A stretch of DNA of 33,550 bases from Zarea fungicola. Taxonomy: Eukaryota > Ascomycota > Sordariomycetes > Hypocreales > Cordycipitaceae. Location: contig FWCC01000516.1 in NCBI GenBank assembly GCA_900169235.1, forward strand, positions 1-33,550, read 5' to 3'. This document shows positions 9,220 through 18,639 of this stretch, in pieces (within the stretch, counting starts at the first letter, position 1; every line of letters begins with the position of its first letter). The notes beneath the pieces were generated by a model. It was not told the DNA's origin. It saw only the letters and a list, made by a program, of their open reading frames with translations, and searched no databases. The position numbers were made by a program, and so were the translations under genes.

Positions 9220-9695
9220 ATGCATGCCAGAGCTGCAGACAAAGGGAAAAAAGATGCGATAGAGATCCGCCGCGAGCCTCGCGATAGCGCCGCTAGGGAG
9301 AACGTACAGCCCGGCTCAATGGGCGACGCACCAAGAACTCGGAACCGACCTAGCTGCCTAAGCTGCAAAAAAATCAGGACGAAATGCAGTGGAAAAAAAA
9401 CGAATCCGTGCGATCGCTGTCAGTCTCACGGCACGGAATGTGAGGGCCACCTAAGCAACCCAAGCACGAAACCTGGGAAAGCTCTACCGCCGCTACATTT
9501 GGCAATCGAGGCAGTAGCTCTCCTGATACCGAAGAGGCCGGCAATAACCCAGTCACTGCCATGGATCCGCCAGCCAGCCAGTCAAATGGGAGTCGTTCTG
9601 CTGACGAGGCTTTGGAGCTTTGCCGGACGTGGAACGCAAGGGAATACATGAGCCAGGTGGGGGTGATTTTTTGCCAAATCGATGCTGACTGTTAA
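9220..9695 (+). pseudogene. Truncated Zn(II)2Cys6 transcription factor with frameshift
   Basis: From ATG 9220 the frame encodes a basic leader and then CLSCKKIRTKC-SGKKTNP-CDRCQSHGTEC, an exact fit to C-X2-C-X6-C-X7-C-X2-C-X6-C, the fungal binuclear zinc cluster, at about residues 46-74. Around 9465-9480 the frame in use turns into Leu/Ala-rich noise, while the frame one step away reads as a typical Ser/Pro/Asp-rich linker (GSSSPDTEEAGNNPVTAMDP) through EALELCRTWNAREYMSQ and stops at TAA 9693-9695. A one-base indel is the simplest explanation. The fungal-specific regulatory domain that normally follows (400 residues or more) is absent. It is most likely a relic that would still encode a DNA-binding fragment. 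Confidence 0.65.
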
Positions 9696-10434
9696 ATTTA
9701 TTCGAGCCGCATTTATATTAGGGCTTTACAATAATAGATTGACTTTTTAATATCACAATAAAACAAACCTGTCGCTGGAGTATCGACTGGGCTTCTTCTC
9801 TAATGCCCCTCACAACCACTACCTAGGCCAGCTCCCCGCTAAATTTGCCTCGTTGGTGTCACCCACGACACCATTTCGGTAGGGTATGCCTACTAAACTA
9901 TTTATCCGCACTAATGTCCACTAAAGTCCACATCTTGTTAGCCTAGAACGTGGACCGCGCTGCTAGTCTACAATCCACTGTGCCACGTTAGCCTCTAGTT
10001 ACACCACAATGTCTAGGACTAGGTAGTACAGGTATACCTCCCCGAATGGGACTCCACTAACTATGCCATCAAGACCTGGAAAAATCAGTCCCTAGCCAGT
10101 TGAGTCCTTTGGCTTTCTCTTTCGACTTTACAAACCACTGTGAGTGCCGGTTCAAGCCCATCGGGTTTGCAGCATTTAGGGACGCCGAACTGTGAGCAAG
10201 TCACTGTCATCCTATCTGGCATACCCGAGTGTTGCTCTTGTTTGACTTGGCAAGATGTCTATGTAAGTCGTGTGTGCACGCTACGACCCGCGTGTTATTT
10301 ACTGAGATTTTAATGCAACGATATAACAGAGCGAATACGTCAGTACCTTTGGCCAACGGGCGCAAGCTAGTGAAACGCACTCTATGCTTTTGTCTGCGCG
10401 ATAAGTGTTTTCATATGAGAACGAGTTTTAGAGG
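9696..10434. other. Intergenic repeat-bearing stretch
   Basis: No gene is seen. It contains repeat copy B (9795-9880) and, at about 9983-10035, a block starting CCACGTTAGC that is partly the reverse complement of 11180-11232. A block at 9757-9790 (AAAACAAACCTGTCGCTGG) partly matches 11168-11203 directly. These look like worn remnants of one repeat family. CTAG tetramers are unusually frequent. Confidence 0.4.
9795..9880 (+). repeat. Dispersed direct repeat, copy B
   Basis: Diverged partner of 8640-8728. It lacks the open frame of copy A (AATTTGCCTCGTTGGTG replaces the CYICNVV codons), so it is the more decayed copy. Confidence 0.55.
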
Positions 10435-10818
10435 ATGGCTCGAATTTTATGTGCGAACGACAGCAAAGTTCGATTTGCAGTCATTTGCAAACATTGTCAC
10501 AAAACTGAAAAAGGGCTGGAAAAGTATAAAACCCAGTGGAAAGTCGCGGGTATTCAAGCCAAAAGACGGTTCCCCGCCTGTGAAGAGGTTGATGTTGTAT
10601 CTTAACACCAAGAAGCAGCGCAAGAAGGAGCGCAAGCGCAAGAAGCAGTGCAAGAAGAAGCCGCGTAAGAAGCAGCGCAAGAAGCTGCGCAAGAAGCTGC
10701 AACTGCAGAAGAAGCTGCGGAAATGGTTGCAGAAGAAGCTGGGGCAGCAGACAGAGGAAGCGAGTGCAAACTGTTGGAATGTATACATCTGTGTCAGGTT
10801 TTTGCGTGGCCTGTGTAG
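10435..10818 (+). pseudogene. Relic of a CxxC / Ala-Glu-Gln repeat protein with two nonsense codons
   Basis: ATG 10435 follows an in-frame TAG and opens MARILCANDSK with VICKHCHKTEKGLEKY, a CxxCH zinc-finger-like segment. The frame then meets TAA at 10603-10605 and TAA at 10666-10668, but is otherwise open to TAG 10816-10818 through a low-complexity AAQE/EEAA repeat of likely helical character. Both TAA codons sit where CAA (Gln) fits the repeat (for example AAxEAAQEAAQ). CAA to TAA is the C-to-T change in CpA that repeat-induced point mutation makes. A competing frame from 10229 to 11047 is open for 272 codons but encodes a Lys/Arg run created by the same GCGCAAGAAGCT repeats, which looks like a frame artefact. 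Confidence in the relic is moderate. Confidence 0.45.
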
Positions 10819-12459
10819 GTCCCTATCATGGAGGCCGTGCCAGTGCCATGCCGAACGATTTGATACCGAGCCTCCCGAGACTATAGGAGACTTTGATGGG
10901 ATGCTGTACACGTTTTTTGTAGCGGCTAAGCGGACAGGGCACAAGTTTGAGATGGTAAATTCAGTCTGCTCGTGTTGCCTCCAGTACCCTATCCAGAGGT
11001 GCCGCAATCGTAAACCGCCAGCAGCATTGGATGTACCTTTCTTCTAGAATGTGGATACACATCAGTTTATTGGCCAGACCATGGGAGAATGAGTATTTGC
11101 TTTATTTGTCTGCTTTAATGTATGGTGTCGCATATAAAGATCATCTTTTCCTTGCTTGAAAGGTCACTAAAACAAACTGTACCATACCCTGGAGTACCGC
11201 CTGACTACTAGTGGTGTAGCTAACGTGGGGCTGGCGCCGACCAAACTACATGGGCACTCAGTCTGCTACGCATGCGTAAATCATATAAATTACAGTTGCA
11301 TAATTCCGGAAACTAAAGGAACGGCGGGCCACAGTGCTATGGAGTAAGTAAATACGATAGCAAAGGACGCCTACGCACACATGGTGCATAATCTCACCGG
11401 CCAAGGGGTGAACATCAGCATTCCCCCACCGTGTAGCAATGCTGATCACCACGGCCGGTGTGTCTCTGCCTATGTCGGGGTGCCGGGCGAGCGCTGTACC
11501 TGTGCATGTGTGCTTGTCAAGCCAGAACCCACGTTGAGATACATGGCAGCAGCGTTGGCCACACGATAGAGTACATTTGTCCGACACCCTGTCCGCCCAG
11601 GATGCGCGTCGTGTCGGTCGCGTCGCGGGGTTGACGGCGACCCCTGCACCGATCGCTCACCCCACCACGGCCAACAGCCTCTAGTGCGGTGATGGCAGGA
11701 ACCCCGCCACGCGCCCCGAGCCGTGGTTCATCCGGGCCCGATTTGTGGTCTTTCTTGTCATGTCATATCTCAAGGCGGCACCGTGGGGCATGACTAGACG
11801 AATGGCATTTGATTCATGGTCATGTTTTATTGTATGTGAAGAGCCAGGTTGAGCACAATCAGTAACTATGGAGTTAGCGAGGGACAGGGCGCCAAGGTTG
11901 GGCTTGTGGTCTCCAACGGGACTGCGCTCTACGAGAATTGATGCTACTGATCTCATCTCTTCATGTCGTCCTGTAAACCCTGCACTATTAGTTCCTGATA
12001 TGACTTTCTAGCCATCATTCCTTCCTGGTAAATACGAAACATGGCATACCAAGATCGCTTCTTCCCAAGATGCCGGCGAAATCCATCGCACTTTTCAGTC
12101 TTCTTGCCACAGTCTCTGCAACAAATTTGATGCCGTGTTTCTCTGATACTGTGCTTGTATCTCGAGTGCCTCTACAATTCGTCAGTTTGTATGATAGACG
12201 ATGCACTAGATTCCAATGGCCTACCCGTTCCCTGGTATAAATGGACAAAAAAAACCGGCGCTTCCCTTTTGAGGGATGTTGATAGAAAGGCATCTAGGCG
12301 GTTGTTGTGCCTCTTGCTTCGTTGGAGGAAGGAGGTGTGTGAGTGCGGAAGACACGTGGCAGAAGTCCGAGGCTGTGCTACGATATGTTCCTTCGACGAT
12401 TCATCAGGCAGATAGGGGGAATCAAGGCTATTTATGATTGAGTACAAGTAGACGACACT
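10819..12459. other. Intergenic stretch
   Basis: Only short frames without domains are seen, such as an ATG frame at 11381-11569 with a CTCAC cysteine cluster but no signal peptide. A block at 11168-11232 matches fragments at 9757-9790 (direct) and 9983-10035 (inverted). Nothing else is supported. Confidence 0.4.
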
Positions 12460-12465
12460 TTTATT
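12460..12465 (-). terminator. Poly(A) signal of the minus-strand zinc-cluster gene
   Basis: AATAAA on the minus strand about 87 bases beyond the stop codon at 12552. Confidence 0.45.
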
Positions 12466-12551
12466 TCGCTTCCATTGCCTAAGTCTTGTCATAACCAAGT
12501 GGCGTTCACACCGCGTGTACCAGTGCACGCTGCTGCCTAAAGCAGGGCGAT

Positions 12552-13237
12552 TTAAGGCCAATGTCTGCCATAGACTGTTGGAAACACCGACGAAAGAACC
12601 ATAATAGTCTTTTCCGTTAGGTGGCTGAGCAGGTTTCCGAGGTTCGCAACCTGTCCCTCGAAGCTCCAGACCCGTCCTTCGAGGCTCACTACCTGTACCT
12701 CGACTTCGCAGAGCCGTCCCTTGTAACCCACTACCTGTTCAGTGAGGTTTTTGTTCTGTCCGGTGAGGTGCTCGACCTGTTCAGTGAGGCTTTTGTTCTG
12801 TTCCGTGAGGTGCTCGACCTGTCCCTCAAAGCCCCAGACCTGTTCTTTGAGGCTCACTACTAGTTCCTCGATCCCCCAGGCCCGTTCTACCAGTTTAGTG
12901 AGGCAGTCGACCTGTTCCGTGCGCTTCGTGAGCAGTTTCATTGTGGTGTCCATCTGATCCTTAAGCTTTTGGACTCCTCCCTTGCGCTTCCTATGGGGGA
13001 CAATCTCGCACTTTTGCTCGAACTTCAAGCAGTTTTCGCATGATCCACCCTTTTCTTCACGATGACAACGTACCTACAGCTTGTCAGTACTCGTTCCTGG
13101 TAATTCGTCACGCTCGAATGTCATACTTTGCGACTTTGGCAAGTTTTGCACGCGCCCTGGCTCCCGGTCCCCGTGTGTTTTGTAACCGGTGAAAGCCGCA
13201 TGCGACCATCTTCGGGATCCTGGCTGGCGGCGGTCAT
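12552..13237 (-). CDS. Small Zn(II)2Cys6 protein with tandem 14-residue coiled coil
   Basis: Exon 1 runs 13237 to 13127 and exon 2 runs 13073 to 12552 on the minus strand; the 53-bp intron (GTATGA...CTGTAG) contains the branch point TACTGAC. Splicing is phase 0 and gives CKTCQSRKVRC-HREEKGGS-CENCLKFEQKC, a perfect C-X2-C-X6-C-X8-C-X2-C-X6-C cluster at residues 30-58. It is followed by a basic linker (PHRKRKGG). Residues 109-192 are six tandem 14-residue repeats, each ending in Gln or Lys (VVSLKEQVWGFEGQ, VEHLTEQNKSLTEQ, VEHLTGQNKNLTEQ and so on), with hydrophobics at heptad spacing: a dimerising coiled coil. The 210-residue product ends soon after and has no fungal-specific regulatory domain. 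It should enter the nucleus and bind paired CGG-type half sites as a dimer, by family knowledge. The ATG at 13237 was chosen because it follows GCC and is the first near the cluster; an upstream ATG-less frame extends to 13399. Confidence 0.8.
12609..12860 (-). repeat. Six tandem 42-bp repeats encoding a coiled coil
   Basis: Six consecutive 42-base units encode the 14-residue repeats of the zinc-cluster protein. Units 2 and 3 are nearly identical, and units 1 and 5 resemble each other (VVSL..xVWxFEGQ), so the array grew by unequal exchange of one and several units. All units keep frame and length. Confidence 0.8.
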
Positions 13238-13916
13238 GGCACCTCGTGGTCGGTAGTCGCCCAATCTCACCAGAACGGGATGAAGGAAGCCGTCAAGTCT
13301 CGATGTGGTTCGGCAATCGACAACCAGCGGACGCTTGTAGCCTGTGCACGTTGGCACGCGTATTCTTGCGGTGACAGAGGTAAACGGTTCCCCTTGCAAG
13401 CCGACAGCTTGGATAATAGTTTGCAGTTTTGGGCATAGGAGAAAATGAGAATAACAAAAGAGATATGACCATGTGCCTATGACATAAGCCAGGCAGGCCC
13501 CAAGCAGGAAACTCGCCTGTTGCTAGCAACGAGGAGGGTGGTGTGGGCCGCTGAACAGGTTCTCGCGGCATACTCCGGACTTCAGGTGAAATGTCTCAAT
13601 AAAAAGTTGAGTACTTCCCTTTTTCGCCAACCCGTACCTTTTTGGACAGTGTAATTAAAGCGTGGCTGCCAGTGCTTGGCCCGTGCATGACGGACGTGTT
13701 TCCGCGCCATTAGCGTTTGTGGCTGCAGCGCCACAGGCAACTGCTAGGGAGGGGGGTAAATGTAAGAAACGGACCAGTGGCGCCCGTCTATCAGACATGT
13801 ACCAGGGTAGATGCATTTGATGCAACCCCGCTGCGCCGGCCCGACCGCTGCAGAAAATGTACATGCAAGTCGGGGACTGTCTTGCCATTAGCAAGCTTGC
13901 AGTTGAGCAGCCACAA
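13238..13916. other. Intergenic stretch
   Basis: This is upstream of the minus-strand zinc-cluster gene. No TATA box or gene is recognised; only short overlapping frames on both strands. Confidence 0.4.
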
Positions 13917-14114
13917 TGCATGCAAAATTAAAGGGCAGGGGGGGAGAGGAAACAACGACGGATGAGTTAGCATCCGAGGGCCAAAACAAGTGTACGACGG
14001 CCGTGATTTCTGAGTCGGGATCATGCAAGCAGAGGCAGCCACGTCGTGCTGTCTGTTACCTGCATGTGGAAGACGGCCGTGTGGCCAGGTAGAACTAAAA
14101 TGAATAACCATGTA
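13917..14114 (+). repeat. Diverged tandem repeat, copy 1
   Basis: The blocks 13917-13970 (GCATGCAAAATTAAAGGGCAG...GACGGATGAG) and 14050-14114 (GTCTGTTACCTGCATGTGGAAG...AGGTAGAACTAAAATGAA) match consecutive parts of 14548-14662. Copy 1 holds about 80 extra bases between the blocks, so one copy has an insertion or the other a deletion. Confidence 0.6.
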
Positions 14115-14247
14115 GATTAGGCTGCGGCATATGATACGAACTCGAGAACAAGGGCAGCGAAGGCACCACGGGGCCTAACGGTTCAATACAGCTGTACGTT
14201 TCCCTCCTCTTGTCATATTTGCTGGTGCTAGTTTCTGGCTATCAAAA

Positions 14248-14480
14248 ATGCCGAGGCATTGTGGACTTCCAGGTTGGCATTGCGCTTGGAATGGCAAATC
14301 AACTGCCCCCGAAGAAGATGCCAGGGTGTGGTTCTGTGATTTTGCGGGTTGGATTTTCGGCCCAAAACCTGCCACGCCCCGTTCCGCCTGTAACAAATCA
14401 TCGCCCTATCAATATCAGAAACATGATGTGAGTAATGAACTGTAAATCCCGTCTTCTCATTTTAGTTTCTTACAAGGATT
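14248..14480 (+). pseudogene. Gene fragment sharing an exon-intron junction with the 14874 gene
   Basis: A frame from ATG 14248 encodes about 65 residues including STAPEEDARVWFCDFAGWIFG and ends YQYQKHDV at a GTGAGT donor (about 14428). The sequence after it (TGTAAATCCCGTC...) is clearly similar to the sequence after the GTGAGT at 15194, so the two share a junction by descent. TATCAGAAACACGA and ATGCCGAGGCAC recur again at 20571-20613. No domain is recognised. Confidence 0.35.
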
Positions 14481-14547
14481 CAGCCACAAGACAGGTAGAA
14501 AGAGAAACAACAGACCATCATGGAAGCTCGCCATTGGAGGCGGGAGG

Positions 14548-14662
14548 CATGCAAAGTTAAAGGCAGTGGGAGGTGAGAAAAAATGACGGATTAGTCTGTT
14601 ACCCCTGCATGTAGAAGGGGACGGTTGGGTGACTAGGTAGAACCAAATGAAGGACTGTGTAG
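14548..14662 (+). repeat. Diverged tandem repeat, copy 2
   Basis: Shorter partner of 13917-14114 lacking the internal spacer (GACGGATTAGTCTGTTACCCC). The two copies are about 450 bases apart and flank the fragment at 14248-14480. Confidence 0.6.
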
Positions 14663-14809
14663 TTGTGCGCTCGTTGCTGGGCTGCGGAGGGACGTCAGTA
14701 TCAGACTACCGAACGAGGCGGCTTAAGCTCTGCGGCCGGGTTTTTTTCATGGATTAGTTTATAGGCAAGTTCCTCTCACACCGCCTATTCTTTTCAAGGC
14801 AAGCAAATC

Positions 14810-14816
14810 TATAAAG
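14810..14816 (+). promoter_or_regulatory. TATA box for the gene at 14874
   Basis: TATAAAG 58 bases upstream of the ATG, followed by an A-rich leader ending in CACAATG. Confidence 0.45.
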
Positions 14817-14873
14817 GGGCGCATTTTCCTCCAAATTTAAAGTCAGAAACTATTACAATAAGAAAACAGCACA

Positions 14874-15197
14874 ATGTGGCCTAATTTTCTTGGTAAAGAT
14901 CAAGCCGACGAGTCCAACGAGTGGAAAGACATAACACCGCGGGTCAAGCTCAATATAAGCCGCTGTTCCGGTGAAATTACAATCCCCAAAACTTGTTTTG
15001 CCTATTTTGATCCCGAAATCGGTACACTTTTCTTGGCAATGACAAAGGAAACACCAGCCCAAGTTGACATCGACGTCAGCAAAGCTGTCACAAGTGTTGA
15101 GACTAACGTACCCACCAAGTTCGCGGAGGTTATTGTCCATCATACCCCTTGCTTGCATACATGGTCTCATTACCGGGAAGGCCAGAAAATGCCGTGA
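14874..15197 (+). CDS. 107-residue hypothetical protein
   Basis: Frame from ATG 14874 (MWPNFLGKDQADE) to TGA 15195-15197. The middle is rich in beta-branched residues (RVKLNISRCSGEITIPK, AQVDIDVSKAV) and looks like a small beta-sheet domain. No signal peptide or known family is seen. The stop lies inside a consensus donor GTGAGT at 15194, and the sequence beyond it is conserved with 14428-14480, so the real gene may splice here. The nearest AG (15241) would add about 14 codons to a TAG at 15282-15284, but it lacks a well-placed branch point. I therefore give the unspliced end. Confidence 0.45.
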   Translation: MWPNFLGKDQADESNEWKDITPRVKLNISRCSGEITIPKTCFAYFDPEIGTLFLAMTKETPAQVDIDVSKAVTSVETNVPTKFAEVIVHHTPCLHTWSHYREGQKMP

Positions 15198-15284
15198 GTA
15201 CTCTATTGTAAATCCCGTCCTCATATTGTGGCTTCTGACAGCGAGCTAGCCACTGGCCGGAGGGGGTACCTCAGGGACCTCTAG

Positions 15285-17945
15285 GGGTTGTACAGACACT
15301 GCAAGAAAAGCAAGACATGCTGGAGGGATAGTAGGACGAGAGTGAGCAGACGATGATGAAATCTTTGAGGGGGGTGAAGTCGAGGCTATGGGACGTGGCT
15401 ACTTAGATTTCTGAATTACTATGAATGCCCTCATGTAGTACCGTAGCTCATTGCCTGAGATTTAGAAGTAGAATGGATTTCACATGGAGAGGCGGTACTA
15501 GCCATAGTCACAAAATACAGCAAAAGTTGTGCGAGACAAGAGTTCATCGTTAAATCTCCAAACCAAAAAAATTGGCTAACTGTGTCCCGGCTGACTGTGC
15601 CGAAGCCTGTGTCAGGAAGTATACGGTACGGCCCGTTGCCCGTCGTGATGCCAGTGCACCACAAGGACCACTTATCTGAAAATTACTGAGGAGTTTGCCT
15701 TGGTTGGCTCTCATCATTAGGTTGCTACCCGTGCAAGGGGAACCTTTTCAGTCGGCGGGGACAACCTCACAGGTCCAGACAAGGCGGCCAGTCTTGGAAC
15801 CTAAGAAGCCTGTGCGTAATAACGATCTGGGTTCGATGTATTATTGCCTATGGAGGCACTCACCCCTGCAAATTTATACGGTTTGCCTCCCGGGACTAAG
15901 ATTAGCCCATTGTTTTGGTGGCGGCGGGGCCTGAAAACAAGCTGTGCGCCTGAGTCCACCTATGCTTCATAGTATTGAACTGGTAGAGCAGTGCGTCCGC
16001 CCTTTGCTCCCACTCCAAGTTTCCAGTTTGCCACCCAACTACATTACGAATAAAGCGCCATTGTTCTTTCGATTTGGGTGAAAATGAAAGGATGGGCTGT
16101 AAGACGTACACCTGTTTGAGGCTGGGCAATCATGCAGCGGTTCACTTTGCAAAGGCACTAATCTTTTTTTCATGTGGTCCGAATCAAAAGCTCCCCTTCG
16201 ATAATTGGGAATTCACGACTGACACAACAAACTACGTCAAAATGAATAAGTTCTTCGGTGTAATTGGTCAAATTGGTCGTATAAGTTGGGGACTCATTTA
16301 TTGGTTGGTGAGCCCTGAGTCTGATACTGAGCTTGAAAGTGATGCGCCTTGCAATTTCGTGCAAAAGTTCATTGAATAGTAGCCTCTTCCACGTTGCTAC
16401 TCGCCATCACACGGTGTGACTATACCAGTGAGTTTGCCCCCGAAAGTTTCGTTGACTCGCTCATCATCACTCTTCAATCACGCGCTAATTCCGGGACACA
16501 GGCTCCTCTGAACAATCCAGGGCCGCAGAGGATTGTATTTAGAGAAAATGTTTTAGCTTTCATTATTATTTATTACATCCCACAACCAACTCCGTAGGCC
16601 ACCTTCGTGCAACGGTAGAATACTGGACAGCTGTCGGAGTGAGCGAGCTCTCCATTTCTGCTTCAACTAACGAGCCAGGCGTGGCCATTGACTTGAATGT
16701 GCGCCCGATGGCGGTCTAGGGATGAACAATTGCTCGTAGAAGGTATGCCAACCTTGAGAGGCGGCCGCCTAGACTGCGGCCAAGTGGCACTAGGTAGTCG
16801 TTGCACACCTATGTGCTTTGTAAAACGTAGCGTTGCTTTTCCCGGCATGGGCTGGGACCATGCACGTTTAGGGCTGTGTGGCCAAGTGGAATGGTGGGAT
16901 GGCTAAAAGACTGGCGCCGTCAATCCAAAGAGAGTGCCTGTAAACGCCGAATTTCTCTTCTACACCGCCTACCCCGCCTTGGATAAAAGCCTCTCCAGAC
17001 TTGTAACATCCTGCAGTGATACTAACCTGCTGGATAAGACGTTTATGTTCGAGAATGCTGTTATTCATTAAGAAGCGTACAGTGGCAGCTGAAAAGGTTC
17101 CTAAAACTGCTGCTCACGGTGACAAGATCACTTCCCAAAGCCGAGTCGTCAAGTCGAAGATCCTATTTATATTTGGACCCCGCACCACTCCTAAAATGCA
17201 CCCTCTGCTGAGTACTACATAAATATTTTTCATCTTTTCAAACCTTTGCTAACAGAGTTTAGACGTGCGAAAGAAAAGAGGCAGTCATTGCCTGCTTTGC
17301 AGCCCAACTGCTTCCCAAGTGTAGTCATTTGCAGGCAATGAGGGTTGAGGCCGATGAAGTTACTTGTGAGAGCTTTGCTACGCTATGTACTGTCTCAAAA
17401 TATTCTCCACTCAATAATTGTTTTCGATCACTATATCTGCTTGAAGTCTGTGTCTGTAGCATTGTCAGCATATACAATATAGACGGAGTTGCGAGATTCG
17501 GTTTGTGTATCAGCTGCATGACTGGCTGGCGGATGACGTATTCGTACTGTTCTACTACTCGCAACGCATGCAAGTTTCTGTGGCGTGACAGACCGCCTCG
17601 CAGCCCATATCGCTTCCGGGCTAATTAAATCTTTCTCGTACGTAATTACCGTAAAATGTGGTCCATATTCATTATCTGCAAATACATTTGGGTAGCAGCG
17701 TTGGCATGAGGCGGTGTGAAAAGCCCGACTGCGTAGCTGAAGACGAAACATAAGGCATGGCTTTTCAATCTTAACAGTGTGCTTCAGGCACCAATGGCAT
17801 TCGCATCCGTATCCAAAAAATGCTCGTACTTGTTTGTATTCTATATATTACTTTCTCTGTTATCGACTTTTCTCTAGGTCTTGGTTGACATAGAACAAAC
17901 GATCAATTATCGGTTCCTTAATTATACTGCATACTGGGATCAATC
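15285..17945. other. Long stretch without a supported gene
   Basis: Short frames occur on both strands (for example 16092-16379, with NKFFGVIGQIGRISWGLIYW, a possible membrane segment) but none has family, start or splice support. A perfect inverted repeat CATTGCCTGC / GCAGGCAATG lies at 17286-17295 and 17331-17340. TATA-like and AATAAA-like strings occur at chance level. Confidence 0.4.
17286..17340. repeat. Perfect 10-bp inverted repeat with 35-bp spacer
   Basis: CATTGCCTGC at 17286-17295 is the exact reverse complement of GCAGGCAATG at 17331-17340. It could form a hairpin or be the ends of a tiny remnant. No flanking target duplication was found. Confidence 0.5.
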
Positions 17946-18639
17946 ATGAATTACAAAAACCTGCTTGCAGAAGCTGATGCAACGCTCATCTACATTTCTA
18001 CTGTTTTGGAAACAGACAAAAATGGCAATGCAACTTACAGCGAAAGATTTTCGGACAATGAGAAGGGAAAAGAATTGGTTGAAAAAGAATCGGGTCTTGT
18101 GAAATTGAGTAATGATTGTGCTAAGAAGGGTGATATCGAAAAGGCTCGCTTCTACGCTGCAGAATTACAAGATACTAACAAGGCAGCTGCTCTGTTATGC
18201 CACTCGTTCGCTTCATCTCAGGCGGGCGACACTACACGAGCGCTTGGGGAACTGTTGAAGGCGATTATTTTATTCGTCCAGCAGGGCTTTGAAGAAAACA
18301 AATTTGACATTGTCACTTAAATTGCGTGATTTTGAACGCTGCAAGGCCTGGGGGGAAGTCGCTTTGCAATGTGCAGAGCACCTCTGCCATGCAGGGGATG
18401 AACGGATCACCACCGCGGAGTTTAATTTATTGAAGATAAAGATGAAGAATCTAAACGCTGACCCGTCAATCCAGCGTTGTGACGTGCAGAATCTTTTGTC
18501 AAGGGCAAGTTCAATACTACAGAAGCTCAACCCCAAACATGGGAAGGCGGTGGCGCTTGAAAAAATTATAGCATCTCTGTATCAGATGAATGCATCGCCT
18601 CACGCAAGTCCAAATGAATCATTTCGAAGCAGAAAGTAA
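17946..18639 (+). pseudogene. Helical-repeat (TPR-like) protein interrupted by a frameshift
   Basis: ATG 17946 opens 124 residues of helical, TPR-like character (LSNDCAKKGDIEKARFYAAE, then SQAGDTTRALGELLKAIILF) that stop at TAA 18318-18320. The frame one base ahead then continues without a break to TAA 18637-18639 with the same style (RDFERCKAWGEVALQCAEHL...ISLL-type helices, KIIASLYQM). Removing one base near 18316 would make one protein of about 230 residues. No AG-GT pair can splice out the break, so a frameshift is preferred. No family is recognised beyond the TPR-like spacing. Confidence 0.5.

Noticed and set aside
10229..11047. 272-codon plus-strand frame with a long Lys/Arg run
   Set aside because: The basic run is the shifted reading of a GCGCAAGAAGCT-type repeat that gives a more natural Ala-Glu-Gln protein in the neighbouring frame. 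The first codons are not supported and no domain is visible.
15194..15241. Intron at the end of the 14874 gene
   Set aside because: The donor GTGAGT is good, but the only near acceptor lacks a correctly spaced branch point, so it is mentioned but not used to define the gene.
15968..16040. Second tRNA-like string CTGGTAGAGCAGTGCGTCCGCC
   Set aside because: No cloverleaf, B-box or acceptor stem could be built from the flanking bases.
16601..16680. tRNA-like string GCAACGGTAGAATACTGGAC
   Set aside because: The B-box (GGTTCGAnTCC) and acceptor stem pairing could not be found; the A-box resemblance alone is chance.
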